Below, piece after piece: positions 46,308-55,178 of a stretch of 64,000 nucleotides of DNA. This DNA is from Zunongwangia mangrovi (GTDB lineage: Bacteria > Bacteroidota > Bacteroidia > Flavobacteriales > Flavobacteriaceae). The notes under the pieces are model-generated. The model worked only from the letters and a program-made list of their open reading frames with translations, was not told the origin of the DNA and ran no database searches. Each line of letters begins with the position of its first letter. Within the stretch, counting starts at the first letter, position 1. The stretch is taken from assembly GCF_900112105.1 (NCBI RefSeq), contig NZ_FOKV01000003.1, forward strand, positions 124,001-188,000, in the 5' to 3' direction. The position numbers and the translations under genes were made by a program.

Positions 46308-46655
46308 CTACAATTCTACTTTTTCTGAAATATCGATATTATAAGCTTGCCATATTTTACTTTTATCACTTTGCGTAATCTCTTTCATGGAAAAAGTTAT
46401 TTTAAATTTAGTTCCTAAATATTTGCATTTAACCTTCACATATAGCTTTGAATAATCATGATGGTAGTAATTGAGTTTTGTAATAAAACCTAACCAAACT
46501 CCTCCTTTAAAATGGTCTTCACAAAATTGATAAAAATCTAAGTTACCAACCATTTTACCTACCTCTAATTGTTTAATCATTTTATGCGTAGCATAGGTTA
46601 GGGTAGAGAGGACTTGTTGCTTTTCTTGCTTATTGAGAGTAGTTCCCATACGCAA
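46308..46655 (-). CDS. Hypothetical protein, last gene of the restriction-modification operon
   Basis: A 115-residue soluble protein, mixed alpha/beta, with an aromatic-rich middle (LNYYHHDYSKLYVKVKCKYL). I do not recognise the family. It starts 3 bp after the XRE-like gene, which itself starts 14 bp after res, so all four genes (mod, res, XRE-like, this one) look co-transcribed. A start two codons later (Met3) is possible. Confidence 0.65.
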   Translation of the reverse strand: MRMGTTLNKQEKQQVLSTLTYATHKMIKQLEVGKMVGNLDFYQFCEDHFKGGVWLGFITKLNYYHHDYSKLYVKVKCKYLGTKFKITFSMKEITQSDKSKIWQAYNIDISEKVEL

Positions 46656-46658
46656 AAG

Positions 46659-47075
46659 CTATATTGCTCTGAAATTTTTATTTAATTCGTAGGATAAAAA
46701 ATAATAGTAAAATGCCGCTTTTAAAGTATACTCAATTCCCTTTTTTTTCGAAAAATAAAGCGCAATATCTTCTTTTTTAATCGCTAATTGACGACTTAGA
46801 TCTTTTTTATTCAATCCAAATTCCTTCATTTTTTGCTCTATCCATTCAATAGTAATAGAGGAAACATCTAAGTTAAAAACTACAGGTTTAATATTATGTT
46901 CAGGAAAAATGGCTCTGGCTCTCTTGAATAATTCTTTATTTGATAGAATATAGCCATTAATGAGTTTACTCTGCTTAATTAAAACTGTTTCTTCATCTAC
47001 TACTGATATTTCGATACCTGCTTTTGAGTAGTTTTTGATTGATTCCTGTTGAGATTCTTCTAGTTCTGTAAGCAT
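46659..47075 (-). CDS. XRE-like helix-turn-helix protein in the restriction-modification operon
   Basis: A 138-residue protein. The C-terminal half (about 75-125) looks like an XRE-type HTH: IEWIEQKMKEFGLNKKDLSRQL followed by AIKKEDIALYFSKKKG. The N-terminal half (about 15-70) is beta-rich and unrecognised. Its place directly after res suggests a controller of the restriction-modification operon, or a third component of the system. No T-run terminator separates it from res. Confidence 0.72.
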   Translation of the reverse strand: MLTELEESQQESIKNYSKAGIEISVVDEETVLIKQSKLINGYILSNKELFKRARAIFPEHNIKPVVFNLDVSSITIEWIEQKMKEFGLNKKDLSRQLAIKKEDIALYFSKKKGIEYTLKAAFYYYFLSYELNKNFRAI

Positions 47076-47089
47076 ATTATATGTTATGG

Positions 47090-49741
47090 TTAAATGAGTT
47101 GTCCTACTTTATTCACTACTCGATATTCTAATTTATCAAATTCACTAAAGTGTGCTTTACCACATTTTATTTTTAATTGCTCATCTGCACTTAATTTATG
47201 AAGGTCAATTTCTGGTGTGCCGGTGTCTTTTGTTTCAGCAACAAAATAGACTTTGTTGTCATCCTGAAAAACGACCGCCCAATCTGGGTTATAATTTCCT
47301 ATAGGGGTTGGGATTTTAAACCAATTAGGCAATTTGAAATAAAATTTAATTTGCTCGCTTGTTTCGCAATCTTCGGCAAATTTGCTTTCTACTCCCGAAT
47401 CTAACGGAATAAATTCTTCATAAATGGTTTTAGAAGTATCATTTACATTAAATGTAAAATCATTTAGGTAGACTTCTAACTCTTGTGCTTCAAATAAGGC
47501 CATTTCGTATTCAGAACCGCCTATCTTTTCATATTTAATGCCTTCTATCATTAAATCATAAAGCGTTCGTTTTATGGCCTGTGAAGCTAAATCTAAAAAC
47601 AACTGGGGGTTTACTAATATATCAGGAATTCTATTCGATTTACTCAAAATTGCCTGTAGCGTTGATCGGGTTAATTCAGTTTTATTCTGAATATATCCCA
47701 AAACATCTGGTATCGACCACGAATAACTATCGTAATTTTCTACTTTATCTCCGGCGTAACTGGTTTCTAAACCTTCATCAGACATTGATAAACGTACTTT
47801 GGTAGACCTTATCGACGGTGCTTTAATTTCCGGTAAATCTTTAATCGCTTTGGCCGCTAAGGTTATAAGTTCTTCGGTTTTATAATCTACTCTATATGTG
47901 GTTTTATTTTTCAGTTTTTCCCATATTTCTAAAAATTTGGGATCTGCATCAAAACCTTTACGATATTTGATTGGCGTACGTTTTCGTTTATTTTTAACTC
48001 GATCTTTAAAGGTTACTCCACATTCATCTTCTATTTCTTTCTGAAGCGTTTTAGCAAAATCATCATAACTTTCATTTGCTATTACCGTTAAGCGGTTAAT
48101 GTTCTGGTCATAAGTTCTTTTTCCGTTTTGGTCTACTGCCAAACGCAATCCACGTCCTATTTCCTGACGTTTTTTAATATCAGATTTGGTTTCGTTTAGT
48201 GTACAGATCTGAAACACATTAGGATTATCCCAACCCTCGCGTAATGCTGAATGTGAAAATATAAACTGTAACGGATTATCCAGATTCAAAAGCTTTTCTT
48301 TATCTTTCATAATCAGGCTATAGGTATCATCATCTGCTTTTGTTTCGCCTGAAGTATCTTTTAATTTTCCTTTTCTATCCTGCGAAAAATAACCGTTATG
48401 CACTTCTGAAACAGAAAATAGATTTAAATCTTTAAATGCTGGTTTGTTTATGTATTCCTGATAAATTTCTTCAAACCATTGGGCAAATTTCCCTAATAAT
48501 TGATTACCGTTAGCATCGTATTTTCTGTAATTAACCACTTTATCAATAAAGAATAGCGATAATACTTTAATCCCCAGTTTATTTAAACGCTTCTGCTTTT
48601 TAAGATGCTCTTCTACGGTTTTACGGATCTGAAATTTCATCACTTCATCTGTTAAACCGCCCTGGCTATCACCTTTGTATAATATGCTACCGTTGGAAAA
48701 TGAGATACATTCATTGGCTGCATCTATTTCTTCTATTAAGTAACCATCAGAGTATATTTCGCGCTCGTTGGAAAGGTCATAAAGATCTTTCCCTACAGAA
48801 ACGTTTACTTTTTTCTTTTTTACGCCACCTTTATCATTTACATTAATAAGAAGCTTCGCGGTAACTTTTGTTTTTGTTGCTTTTATGGAATCTACTGAAA
48901 CATAGGCATCGTTAAAGGCATTTTCTTCAATTATACTATCTACCTCAATTTGTTTTACCAGGCCTAAATCGTAAGCTTTTACCGGATTTAAACTATAGGT
49001 AAGATTATATTGATTTCTGTGAGTAGCCGAGTAACGCAGTGTACAGGCAGCGTTCAAATTTTTTATTGCAGCAATACGTTTTTCGGTTTCCATGTTTTGA
49101 GGTTCATCAATAATTACAAATGGATTTGTAGATTGAATAAACTCAATAGGTTTCCGACCGTTCGCTTTATAGTGTGGCTGATTGATAATATTTTGATCTT
49201 TGGCGAAGGAATCGATATTAATTACTAAAATTTCTATATTGTTATTGGTGGCATAACCACGTAAGGCGGAAACTTTACTACTATCGTAAACCTGAAAATT
49301 GACCGGTACATTATCATAAAGATTCTGAAAATGCTCTTTGGTGATTTCCAGATTTTTTATAACGCCCTCACGAATGGCTACCGAAGGAACTACAATCACG
49401 AATTTTTTAAAATTGTAAAGTGCATTTAATTCGTAAATAGTCCTTAGATACACATAGGTTTTTCCTGTACCTGTTTCCATTTCGACTGAAAAATTCATTC
49501 CGTCGAGTTTTTTAGAAACAGCTATATCCTTAGCTTTCTGAATACTTTGTAGGTTGGCAAAAATTTGCTCTTCCGATAAAATAAGCTTATTCCCAACCCC
49601 ATTAATAAGGTTTAGCACATCTTTTTCGCCCAAATCAAATTCCTGTACAGCATCTTCTAAAGGCTGCCCTTCAAAAACATCGGTTATCGATTTAATGGCA
49701 TCTTGTTGAAATTGCAGATCGGCTTCAAAAGTTAACTTCAT
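47090..49741 (-). CDS. res: Type III restriction enzyme, Res subunit
   Basis: An 883-residue helicase-nuclease. The SF2 helicase part has Walker A ETGTGKTYVYL (GTGKT at 91-95), a DEAD-like box in FVIIDEPQNMET (about 212), and motif VI QEIGRGLRLAVDQNG. The C-terminal PD-(D/E)xK nuclease is visible as NPDWAVVF followed by YFVAETKDTG. It needs the Mod subunit for target recognition and cuts after translocation or sliding between two inverted sites. It starts 3 bp after mod. All key motifs are intact, so the system looks active. Confidence 0.94.
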   Translation of the reverse strand: MKLTFEADLQFQQDAIKSITDVFEGQPLEDAVQEFDLGEKDVLNLINGVGNKLILSEEQIFANLQSIQKAKDIAVSKKLDGMNFSVEMETGTGKTYVYLRTIYELNALYNFKKFVIVVPSVAIREGVIKNLEITKEHFQNLYDNVPVNFQVYDSSKVSALRGYATNNNIEILVINIDSFAKDQNIINQPHYKANGRKPIEFIQSTNPFVIIDEPQNMETEKRIAAIKNLNAACTLRYSATHRNQYNLTYSLNPVKAYDLGLVKQIEVDSIIEENAFNDAYVSVDSIKATKTKVTAKLLINVNDKGGVKKKKVNVSVGKDLYDLSNEREIYSDGYLIEEIDAANECISFSNGSILYKGDSQGGLTDEVMKFQIRKTVEEHLKKQKRLNKLGIKVLSLFFIDKVVNYRKYDANGNQLLGKFAQWFEEIYQEYINKPAFKDLNLFSVSEVHNGYFSQDRKGKLKDTSGETKADDDTYSLIMKDKEKLLNLDNPLQFIFSHSALREGWDNPNVFQICTLNETKSDIKKRQEIGRGLRLAVDQNGKRTYDQNINRLTVIANESYDDFAKTLQKEIEDECGVTFKDRVKNKRKRTPIKYRKGFDADPKFLEIWEKLKNKTTYRVDYKTEELITLAAKAIKDLPEIKAPSIRSTKVRLSMSDEGLETSYAGDKVENYDSYSWSIPDVLGYIQNKTELTRSTLQAILSKSNRIPDILVNPQLFLDLASQAIKRTLYDLMIEGIKYEKIGGSEYEMALFEAQELEVYLNDFTFNVNDTSKTIYEEFIPLDSGVESKFAEDCETSEQIKFYFKLPNWFKIPTPIGNYNPDWAVVFQDDNKVYFVAETKDTGTPEIDLHKLSADEQLKIKCGKAHFSEFDKLEYRVVNKVGQLI

Positions 49742-49744
49742 CGC

Positions 49745-51628
49745 TTAAATAGTTTTAAATTCGATCCCTGCATCCTTCATTTGTAACACCGTATTAGTTT
49801 TGAGTTGGTCGTTATCTTTGAAAAGTTTGTCTAGCGCAATTACTTTTTGAGGTTTTGTGGCGATAATTTTATCGATAATATCCTGATTAGCTTTTTCTAA
49901 AAGTAGTACTAATTCATTATCGTTTATGCTATAATAATCTTCTTGATTAAGAATTTTACTATTAAGATCTTTTCCACTTTTTAGTAGTAACTCATACACC
50001 ATATTTTCTATCGTAGCCGTTTCTGAAACCGGATCTACAAAAAGTTTAATTTGCTCTTCTAAAGCTTTGGCATCTTTATTTTGAATTTGCTGCCATTGTT
50101 TAAAGTTGCTATCGGAAAGTTTAAGAACTTTAAAGCCTAAATCTGGATTAAAGGTTTCTTTTTCATTAAAAGGAATTTCAGATTTCTGTATTTTCTTTTT
50201 TTCTAAAATTTCTTCTTCTATTTTTTTACCTGCTCTTCGAATTCTTTCTTTAGAAATATCAGAAATAGTTTTAAAACCTAGTTTTTTCGCTTCGCTTTTT
50301 TCTCCAGTTAATTCTGCTATTTGAACACATATAAATTTTCTTTTACTAAAATCTTTATGATTTTGTGCATAGACAGCTTGAGCTAGTGATGCTGAACCTG
50401 AAAAAAAATCAAGAATCAAATCATTATCCTTTGTGGCTGCAATAATAAGCGTTATCAAAGTTTTAATAGGTTTTGGAAAATCAAATACATCAGCATCGAA
50501 TAATTCTTTAGTTTCCTTCGCTGAATCTTGGGAAAATCCGTGATCATCTAATATTGTAGCTAATGTAACTCCTTGTCTTACTTCGGATAAATATCTTTTC
50601 AGAAAAGGCGTTCCTGTGGTCTCTCTAAATCCAATCTTATTATCTTTTAATAATCTTTCAACCTTTTCCTGATTATAAAGCCAACATTTATTTTTTGGGG
50701 GAGAATATTTTTTGCCAGTTTTAGGATCAACTATGTCAAATATACAACTCTGAGTAAGCCTACCACCTTTTCCATTAGCGCTTAAATCTGAAGCCACCCA
50801 AGCTCCATTCGGGTCATTATCAGGATTACTATACCTTGAATTCAACCTAGCACTTCTTGGTTGTAGATATAATTTCAAAGATTCAATCCTTTTAGCATAA
50901 ATTAAAATGTATTCATGATTTTTTCCAATTATTCTATCATTAGGAGGAGTAGCGCGTCTCTTCCAAACTAATTGTTCTACGAAATTTTCCTCACCAAAAA
51001 CTTCATTCATCATCATTTTTAGATTGTGAATTTCATTATCATCAATGGAAACAAAAATAACCCCATCATCTTTTAAAAGATTTTTGGCTAAGAATAGGCG
51101 AGGATACATCATATTCATCCAATTGCTATGATACTGGCCGTTTTCTTTACTGTTCTTTCTATACATGCCCTCTTTAGTCATATATCCTTCTTCATCTTTA
51201 TCGCCCACACGTCTTTCGTAATCGGCCTTGCTTTCAGAAAACTTATCGGGATAAATAAAATGATCGTTACCAGTATTATAAGGCGGGTCTATATATATCA
51301 TTTTCACTTTACCAAAGTAACTCTTTTGTAACACCTTTAATACTTCCAGGTTTTCGCCTTCAATAAAGATATTTTCGGTTTCCTCAAAATTCACCGATTC
51401 TTCTTTGGCAGGGATCAGGGTTTTAGTAGTAGGGGCTTGCAACACTTTAAACGCATCGCTTTTTCCTGCCCAGTTTAACACATAGCGTTCGTTACTAAAA
51501 TTGATGTCTTCGCCCAGGGTGGCTTTTAATTTTTCCCAGTCTACTTTACCTTCAGCAAAAACTTCAGGGAAAATCTTTTTTAATTCTTGTAGTTTTATTT
51601 CTTGTGGCGTTAGGCTTGTCCCGTCCAT
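49745..51628 (-). CDS. mod: Type III DNA methyltransferase, Mod subunit
   Basis: A 627-residue N6-adenine methyltransferase of the beta class: catalytic motif IV IDPPYNTGND (DPPY at 114-117) precedes the SAM-binding motif DFFSGSASLAQAV (about 400). The region between them (about 200-390) is the target recognition domain, which sets the DNA site and cannot be read from sequence. Mod methylates one strand and guides Res. I saw no simple-sequence repeat that would make it phase-variable. The gene starts 48 bp after the ParE stop on the same strand. Confidence 0.94.
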   Translation of the reverse strand: MDGTSLTPQEIKLQELKKIFPEVFAEGKVDWEKLKATLGEDINFSNERYVLNWAGKSDAFKVLQAPTTKTLIPAKEESVNFEETENIFIEGENLEVLKVLQKSYFGKVKMIYIDPPYNTGNDHFIYPDKFSESKADYERRVGDKDEEGYMTKEGMYRKNSKENGQYHSNWMNMMYPRLFLAKNLLKDDGVIFVSIDDNEIHNLKMMMNEVFGEENFVEQLVWKRRATPPNDRIIGKNHEYILIYAKRIESLKLYLQPRSARLNSRYSNPDNDPNGAWVASDLSANGKGGRLTQSCIFDIVDPKTGKKYSPPKNKCWLYNQEKVERLLKDNKIGFRETTGTPFLKRYLSEVRQGVTLATILDDHGFSQDSAKETKELFDADVFDFPKPIKTLITLIIAATKDNDLILDFFSGSASLAQAVYAQNHKDFSKRKFICVQIAELTGEKSEAKKLGFKTISDISKERIRRAGKKIEEEILEKKKIQKSEIPFNEKETFNPDLGFKVLKLSDSNFKQWQQIQNKDAKALEEQIKLFVDPVSETATIENMVYELLLKSGKDLNSKILNQEDYYSINDNELVLLLEKANQDIIDKIIATKPQKVIALDKLFKDNDQLKTNTVLQMKDAGIEFKTI

Positions 51629-51676
51629 TTTTTTTGTTTTAGAAAATCGCTTTTCAGTATTAGTTAATCAAAAATT

Positions 51677-51970
51677 TTATTTTAAAAACCTTTTCAAATC
51701 TCTACTTCCGTGAAGAATCCGTACAATACGAATATGATTAGAAAGTATTCTATAAAATATGATATGTGAAGAAAAAGGAAAGCTTAATAAGCCTTCCTTT
51801 ATTTCGTTACGCTGTTTACCAATAGTTGGATTTTTTAAAAGTAATTCGAAATAAGATCGTAACTCAATTAAATACGCTAGAGCTTGTTCTTTGCCGAATT
51901 TTTGAAGTCCAAAATCATAAATAGCCTCAATATCTTCCTCTGATTTTTTTGAAAGAGTATAGTAATCCAT
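51677..51970 (-). CDS. parE: ParE/RelE-type toxin
   Basis: A 97-residue RelE/ParE superfamily protein: SKKSEEDIEAIYDFGLQKFG at the N-terminus, FPFSSHIIFYRILSNHIRIVRILHGSRDLKRFL at its end (residues 68-97, shown in parts: FYRILSNHIRIVRILHGSRD). This is the ParE pattern; ParE toxins poison DNA gyrase. It overlaps the antitoxin stop by one base, as usual for such pairs. Confidence 0.9.
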   Translation of the reverse strand: MDYYTLSKKSEEDIEAIYDFGLQKFGKEQALAYLIELRSYFELLLKNPTIGKQRNEIKEGLLSFPFSSHIIFYRILSNHIRIVRILHGSRDLKRFLK

Positions 51971-52194
51971 TAAGAATTTTTCTTGGATTCAATAATTTGA
52001 TCCATTGTTTGCTGGCTTTCAGGGCCATCCCAACCAAGCTCAATCTCTTTTCTTAAATCCTGAATTACTTTTTCACGATAGATTCCGTGAAGTCGTAAGG
52101 CATCTCTAATTACCTCGCTATTATTTTGATATTCTCCCGAAGCAACTTGCTTTGAGATATATTCTTCCTGTTTTTTGGTGAAGCTAATATTCAT
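51970..52194 (-). CDS. parD: ParD-type antitoxin
   Basis: A 74-residue ribbon-helix-helix protein: MNISFTKKQEEYISKQVAS, EYQNNSEVIRDALRLHG is the classical ParD DNA-binding segment, and the charged tail binds ParE. The ATG at 52194 is used; the TTG seven codons upstream overlaps the operator. A palindrome covering the promoter suggests autorepression by ParD-ParE. Confidence 0.9.
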   Translation of the reverse strand: MNISFTKKQEEYISKQVASGEYQNNSEVIRDALRLHGIYREKVIQDLRKEIELGWDGPESQQTMDQIIESKKNS

Positions 52195-52504
52195 AACTTT
52201 ATCTATATCTATCAAATATAGATATATTGAAATTTAAAATCAAATTGTTTTGCCTGTAATTGGTATTCATTAATTTTAAGTATTAGAGTTGATCTAGTTT
52301 TCAATGATTGTTTTTTTATCTCTCAATTTTTTTGATCTATTTTCTTAGCCGCAACTTTAGTAAAATTTTGAGAAATATGGTAGATAGCACCCTATATCTC
52401 GAAAAATGACTAAGATTTGTAAATGTGCTTCAATCATTATTTTGCCCTAAACACCATCCCTCACTTTGGAGAGATGGCATTTTCTTGTTTTAATAATTAA
52501 TTCA
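52195..52504. other. 310-bp intergenic region upstream of parD
   Basis: Holds the parD promoter and operator at 52201-52225 and a hairpin at 52454-52477 (CCATCCCTC / GAGAGATGG, one mismatch). The hairpin is followed on the plus strand by ATTTTCTTGTTTT. The rest is A+T-rich with no recognisable gene. Confidence 0.6.
52201..52225 (-). promoter_or_regulatory. parDE promoter with overlapping operator palindrome
   Basis: TATCTATAT (52201-52209) and ATATAGATA (52217-52225) are perfect inverted arms around 7 bp. The minus-strand -7 box TATATTTG (plus coordinates 52214-52221) lies within the palindrome, so a bound ParD-ParE complex would block the promoter. parD starts 20 bp downstream. Confidence 0.65.
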
Positions 52505-53416
52505 CTAAAGAGGTGATACCCTTGGGGAAGGATAAATATCATCAGTAGGTAATAGCGTTAGATATAAGCTGCCATTTGATCTTTCCCAAAGCGCAAATGA
52601 ATACTCTACATTCGGTTCGATGATAATACGTTTTGGAAATTTAGTTCTGCCTGCATATCTAGGATCATCTGGACGGAGCTTGGTTCTATTCACAGGTAAT
52701 AAAAATTTCAAAGCATCGAGCTGATCAAAGTCAATTTCAGGCTCCTCATCTATTGAATTTTTGTAAGGACGAGGATTATATTTGAAGTTTTCTTTTAATT
52801 TTTCATGAACCTCATAGCCTCTAATTGTTTTGCTATATCTATCTGTTTTTAATACAAGAAGTTCAAATTCTTCCAGAATATACAACCCTCTAAATAACCG
52901 CTTGATTTGATCTTTTCCGAGTTTCGTCCCATAAAATTGTTTCAACTCGGCTAAATCTTTGGAGATACAATGATCTAATAGTTTGTACTCGAAATCTTTA
53001 AGTTCTTCCCAACGCTGCTCATCCACAGCCTTTTCTAATCTTGCAATCATCTTTTTTCTATCTTGCTCTTTCTGTTTTAATTTTTCTATTTTCATTTGAT
53101 TTTCACAGTGCTCACATCTAAACTCATCAAATTTTGACGGTTTTATTTCTCTGAGTTTTTGCACACATGCTGATTGACTGCGAACTTCTTGAAATTCATA
53201 AGAATTACAGCTTGTACAATGAAAATAAAAAGTAAGTTTTGAATAAGGTTTAATAATCTTATTTAGATCTTGCTGCGAGATAGTATATTTATCTCGTATT
53301 TTTTTAGGCTTATTGATGAAATCGAAAGGTGTACCTTCATATTTCCAGTAGTCTTTAATAATTTCGATATACTCCTCTGGACACTCTTTACTTATTTCTA
53401 ATTGAATATTTTTCAT
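52505..53416 (-). CDS. Cys-rich hypothetical protein at the end of the mobilization operon
   Basis: A 303-residue soluble protein. Two Cys pairs, FHCTSC (about 66-71) and FRCEHC (about 98-103), could bind one zinc as a ribbon. A Lys/Glu-rich helical part follows (about 105-160), and the C-terminal 60 residues are beta-rich. I do not recognise the family. It starts 6 bp after the relaxase stop, so it is part of the mob operon and may assist DNA processing (inference). Confidence 0.65.
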   Translation of the reverse strand: MKNIQLEISKECPEEYIEIIKDYWKYEGTPFDFINKPKKIRDKYTISQQDLNKIIKPYSKLTFYFHCTSCNSYEFQEVRSQSACVQKLREIKPSKFDEFRCEHCENQMKIEKLKQKEQDRKKMIARLEKAVDEQRWEELKDFEYKLLDHCISKDLAELKQFYGTKLGKDQIKRLFRGLYILEEFELLVLKTDRYSKTIRGYEVHEKLKENFKYNPRPYKNSIDEEPEIDFDQLDALKFLLPVNRTKLRPDDPRYAGRTKFPKRIIIEPNVEYSFALWERSNGSLYLTLLPTDDIYPSPRVSPL

Positions 53417-53422
53417 ATTTGA

Positions 53423-54163
53423 TTATCTAGTTATTCCGTAATTAAATTTTCGTTCTTGATTCTTATAGGAAAGTTGCTTTTCTATGCCTTTTAGGGATAG
53501 TTTGCGATCTATTTCCGAACCTTTTTTTCGTACGCCATTGGCATCGATAAAAGATATTCCGCGACCGATCTTTGTTTGAATATTTTGCTGTTTCAAATGA
53601 AAAGTCAGATCATCCAGCGAATCTGAAATTTCCATAGCTTTCAAAATATTATCTTTTAAATTGGAATTGCGTATATCGCTTGGAATGAAAACTTCTTGGG
53701 CTTTAAAATGCTCTAACTTTCGATCCACTTTTCGCAGTCCATATTGCTTTTCAATCTTCCGGGAGAAATCCATGTTTTTATAATGTGTATAACTGTCAGG
53801 AACAGCTATATTGTTCTCTTGAATTCTACTGGCTACAATATGAATATGCTCTTTACTTGTACCTTCTTCATGGATATAAGCAGCATATAGATTATTGTGA
53901 AAACCTATTTTCTTAGCATAATCCTTAGCTATATCTATCCAATCTTGATTGGTTAACTTCGATTTATCTTCCGGTGCAATTCTTATTTTAATATGAAATG
54001 CTTTCTTTTCGCAGCGGTCATTACGATCCTCCAATAGTTTCATTTGATCGTAAATTTGTTTGGCAGATCCTAAACATTCATTAGAATATAAGATCTGGCC
54101 ACCTCTTTCACAGTATTGCAAAGCGTTACTGGTGTAGGATATGGATTGTAATTTCGCGATCAT
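53423..54163 (-). CDS. Relaxase / mobilization nuclease (MOB-P-like)
   Basis: A 246-residue relaxase that would nick oriT and lead the strand into a recipient. The three-His metal motif is YIHEEGTSKEHIHIVASRI, with His98, His106 and His108, and Tyr10 or Tyr17 is the likely catalytic tyrosine. The protein is short compared with relaxases that carry helicase or primase domains, as is usual for Bacteroidota mobilizable elements. Its start overlaps the upstream gene by 4 bp (ATGA). Confidence 0.88.
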   Translation of the reverse strand: MIAKLQSISYTSNALQYCERGGQILYSNECLGSAKQIYDQMKLLEDRNDRCEKKAFHIKIRIAPEDKSKLTNQDWIDIAKDYAKKIGFHNNLYAAYIHEEGTSKEHIHIVASRIQENNIAVPDSYTHYKNMDFSRKIEKQYGLRKVDRKLEHFKAQEVFIPSDIRNSNLKDNILKAMEISDSLDDLTFHLKQQNIQTKIGRGISFIDANGVRKKGSEIDRKLSLKGIEKQLSYKNQERKFNYGITR

Positions 54164-54732
54164 TCTTCCAATTTTTTTATTTGTGCCTTTAGATCTTCCT
54201 TTTTCAGGTAATTTTCATATTTTCTGCTAAGCCGATTAACGTAATTGGTATACGTGGTATCATCAGCTTTGATATCCTTTAGCATTTGCTGTAGATCTTT
54301 AGGAATAGATTGATCCGCTTCAAAGTTTCTATAGAATACGTACTCATAAAAGAGTTTATAATCATCCCGTTCTTTGGCGATAGTGCTTCTTTCATTCATA
54401 TATGGAGGTACATATTTGATTAAGGGAATTAACAGCAATAGCGAAGCGATTAAGATTAAAAGCATTTTCGAACTAAACGGCGTATCTTTTCCAAAGACCG
54501 TATATTGGGTATGATGAGTATGATTGACTATTGGCGGATTTTCAGCCAAGACTTTGCTGAGCATAGTATTTGTAGCATTTAAATTCCCGGCAAGCAAATT
54601 GCGTTGCTTTTCAAAGAGCTCATCATCTTTTTCTTTTGATCGTTCCAGATCACTTATTTTCTTTTCAATGTGCTCTAATTCATCAGAGACATTTTGCATA
54701 AGATTCAGTAATATTTCTTCATTATTCGCCAT
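54160..54732 (-). CDS. Membrane-anchored coiled-coil protein of the mob operon
   Basis: A 190-residue protein with a heptad-rich N-terminal coiled coil (about 1-60), one hydrophobic helix (about 88-108, MLLILIASLLLLIPLI) and a charged C-terminal part (about 110-190). It lies between mobC-like and relaxase genes, with 2 bp before and 4 bp overlap after. Such proteins may dock the relaxosome at the membrane; this is inference. Confidence 0.65.
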   Translation of the reverse strand: MANNEEILLNLMQNVSDELEHIEKKISDLERSKEKDDELFEKQRNLLAGNLNATNTMLSKVLAENPPIVNHTHHTQYTVFGKDTPFSSKMLLILIASLLLLIPLIKYVPPYMNERSTIAKERDDYKLFYEYVFYRNFEADQSIPKDLQQMLKDIKADDTTYTNYVNRLSRKYENYLKKEDLKAQIKKLEE

Positions 54733-54734
54733 AA

Positions 54735-55070
54735 CTATAGTTGGGATTTAATTTCTAAGATGTGATTTTTTAAGCCTTCAATATCGTCGAGAACTTTTTT
54801 TTGATCGGCTATGATGAATTTCGCACCGGAATTCAACTTCTTGGAAATTTGATTCAAATTGACACCAATTCTGATCATTTGAGAGCTGTATTTTTTTACA
54901 TCGATATCTTTCTTTTGAATATCAAGAACAGGCTTTCCTAGTTTTTCAAGGACACAGTTTCGTACAAAAAAAGAGACTTTGACTTGAAGTATTTCACATT
55001 GATTATTCAGGTATTCTTTGTCTTCCGAAGACAAATAAAAAACAACCCTATGTTTATTTTCTGAATTCAT
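54735..55070 (-). CDS. mobC: MobC-like relaxosome accessory protein
   Basis: A 111-residue protein with an N-terminal ribbon-helix-helix-like part (RVVFYLSSEDKEYLNNQCEIL) and a C-terminal helical part with IRIGVNLNQISKKLNSGAKF, the pattern of the plasmid mobilization MobC family. It binds oriT next to the nick site and helps the relaxase. The putative oriT lies directly upstream. Confidence 0.82.
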   Translation of the reverse strand: MNSENKHRVVFYLSSEDKEYLNNQCEILQVKVSFFVRNCVLEKLGKPVLDIQKKDIDVKKYSSQMIRIGVNLNQISKKLNSGAKFIIADQKKVLDDIEGLKNHILEIKSQL

Positions 55071-55094
55071 TTTTAATCGATTTTAGTTGACAAA

Positions 55095-55178
55095 TTTTCT
55101 ATGAGCAGCTCTGCTGCGAATAGCCAGGCGGGGCAAAAGTGTGCACGAATTGTGCACGTTGCCCACGACTGGCTAAGC
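55095..55178. other. Candidate origin of transfer (oriT)
   Basis: The 108-bp gap between the primase and mobC genes is unusually structured and G+C-richer than the genes around it. Nested arms pair: AGCCAG (55122-55127) with CTGGCT (55169-55174), GGGCAA (55131-55136) with TTGCCC (55159-55164). Two copies of GTGCAC (55141-55146, 55152-55157) fill the tip. A smaller hairpin GCAG-CTCT-CTGC-like lies at 55103-55117. Location directly upstream of mobC and relaxase supports oriT. Confidence 0.65.
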
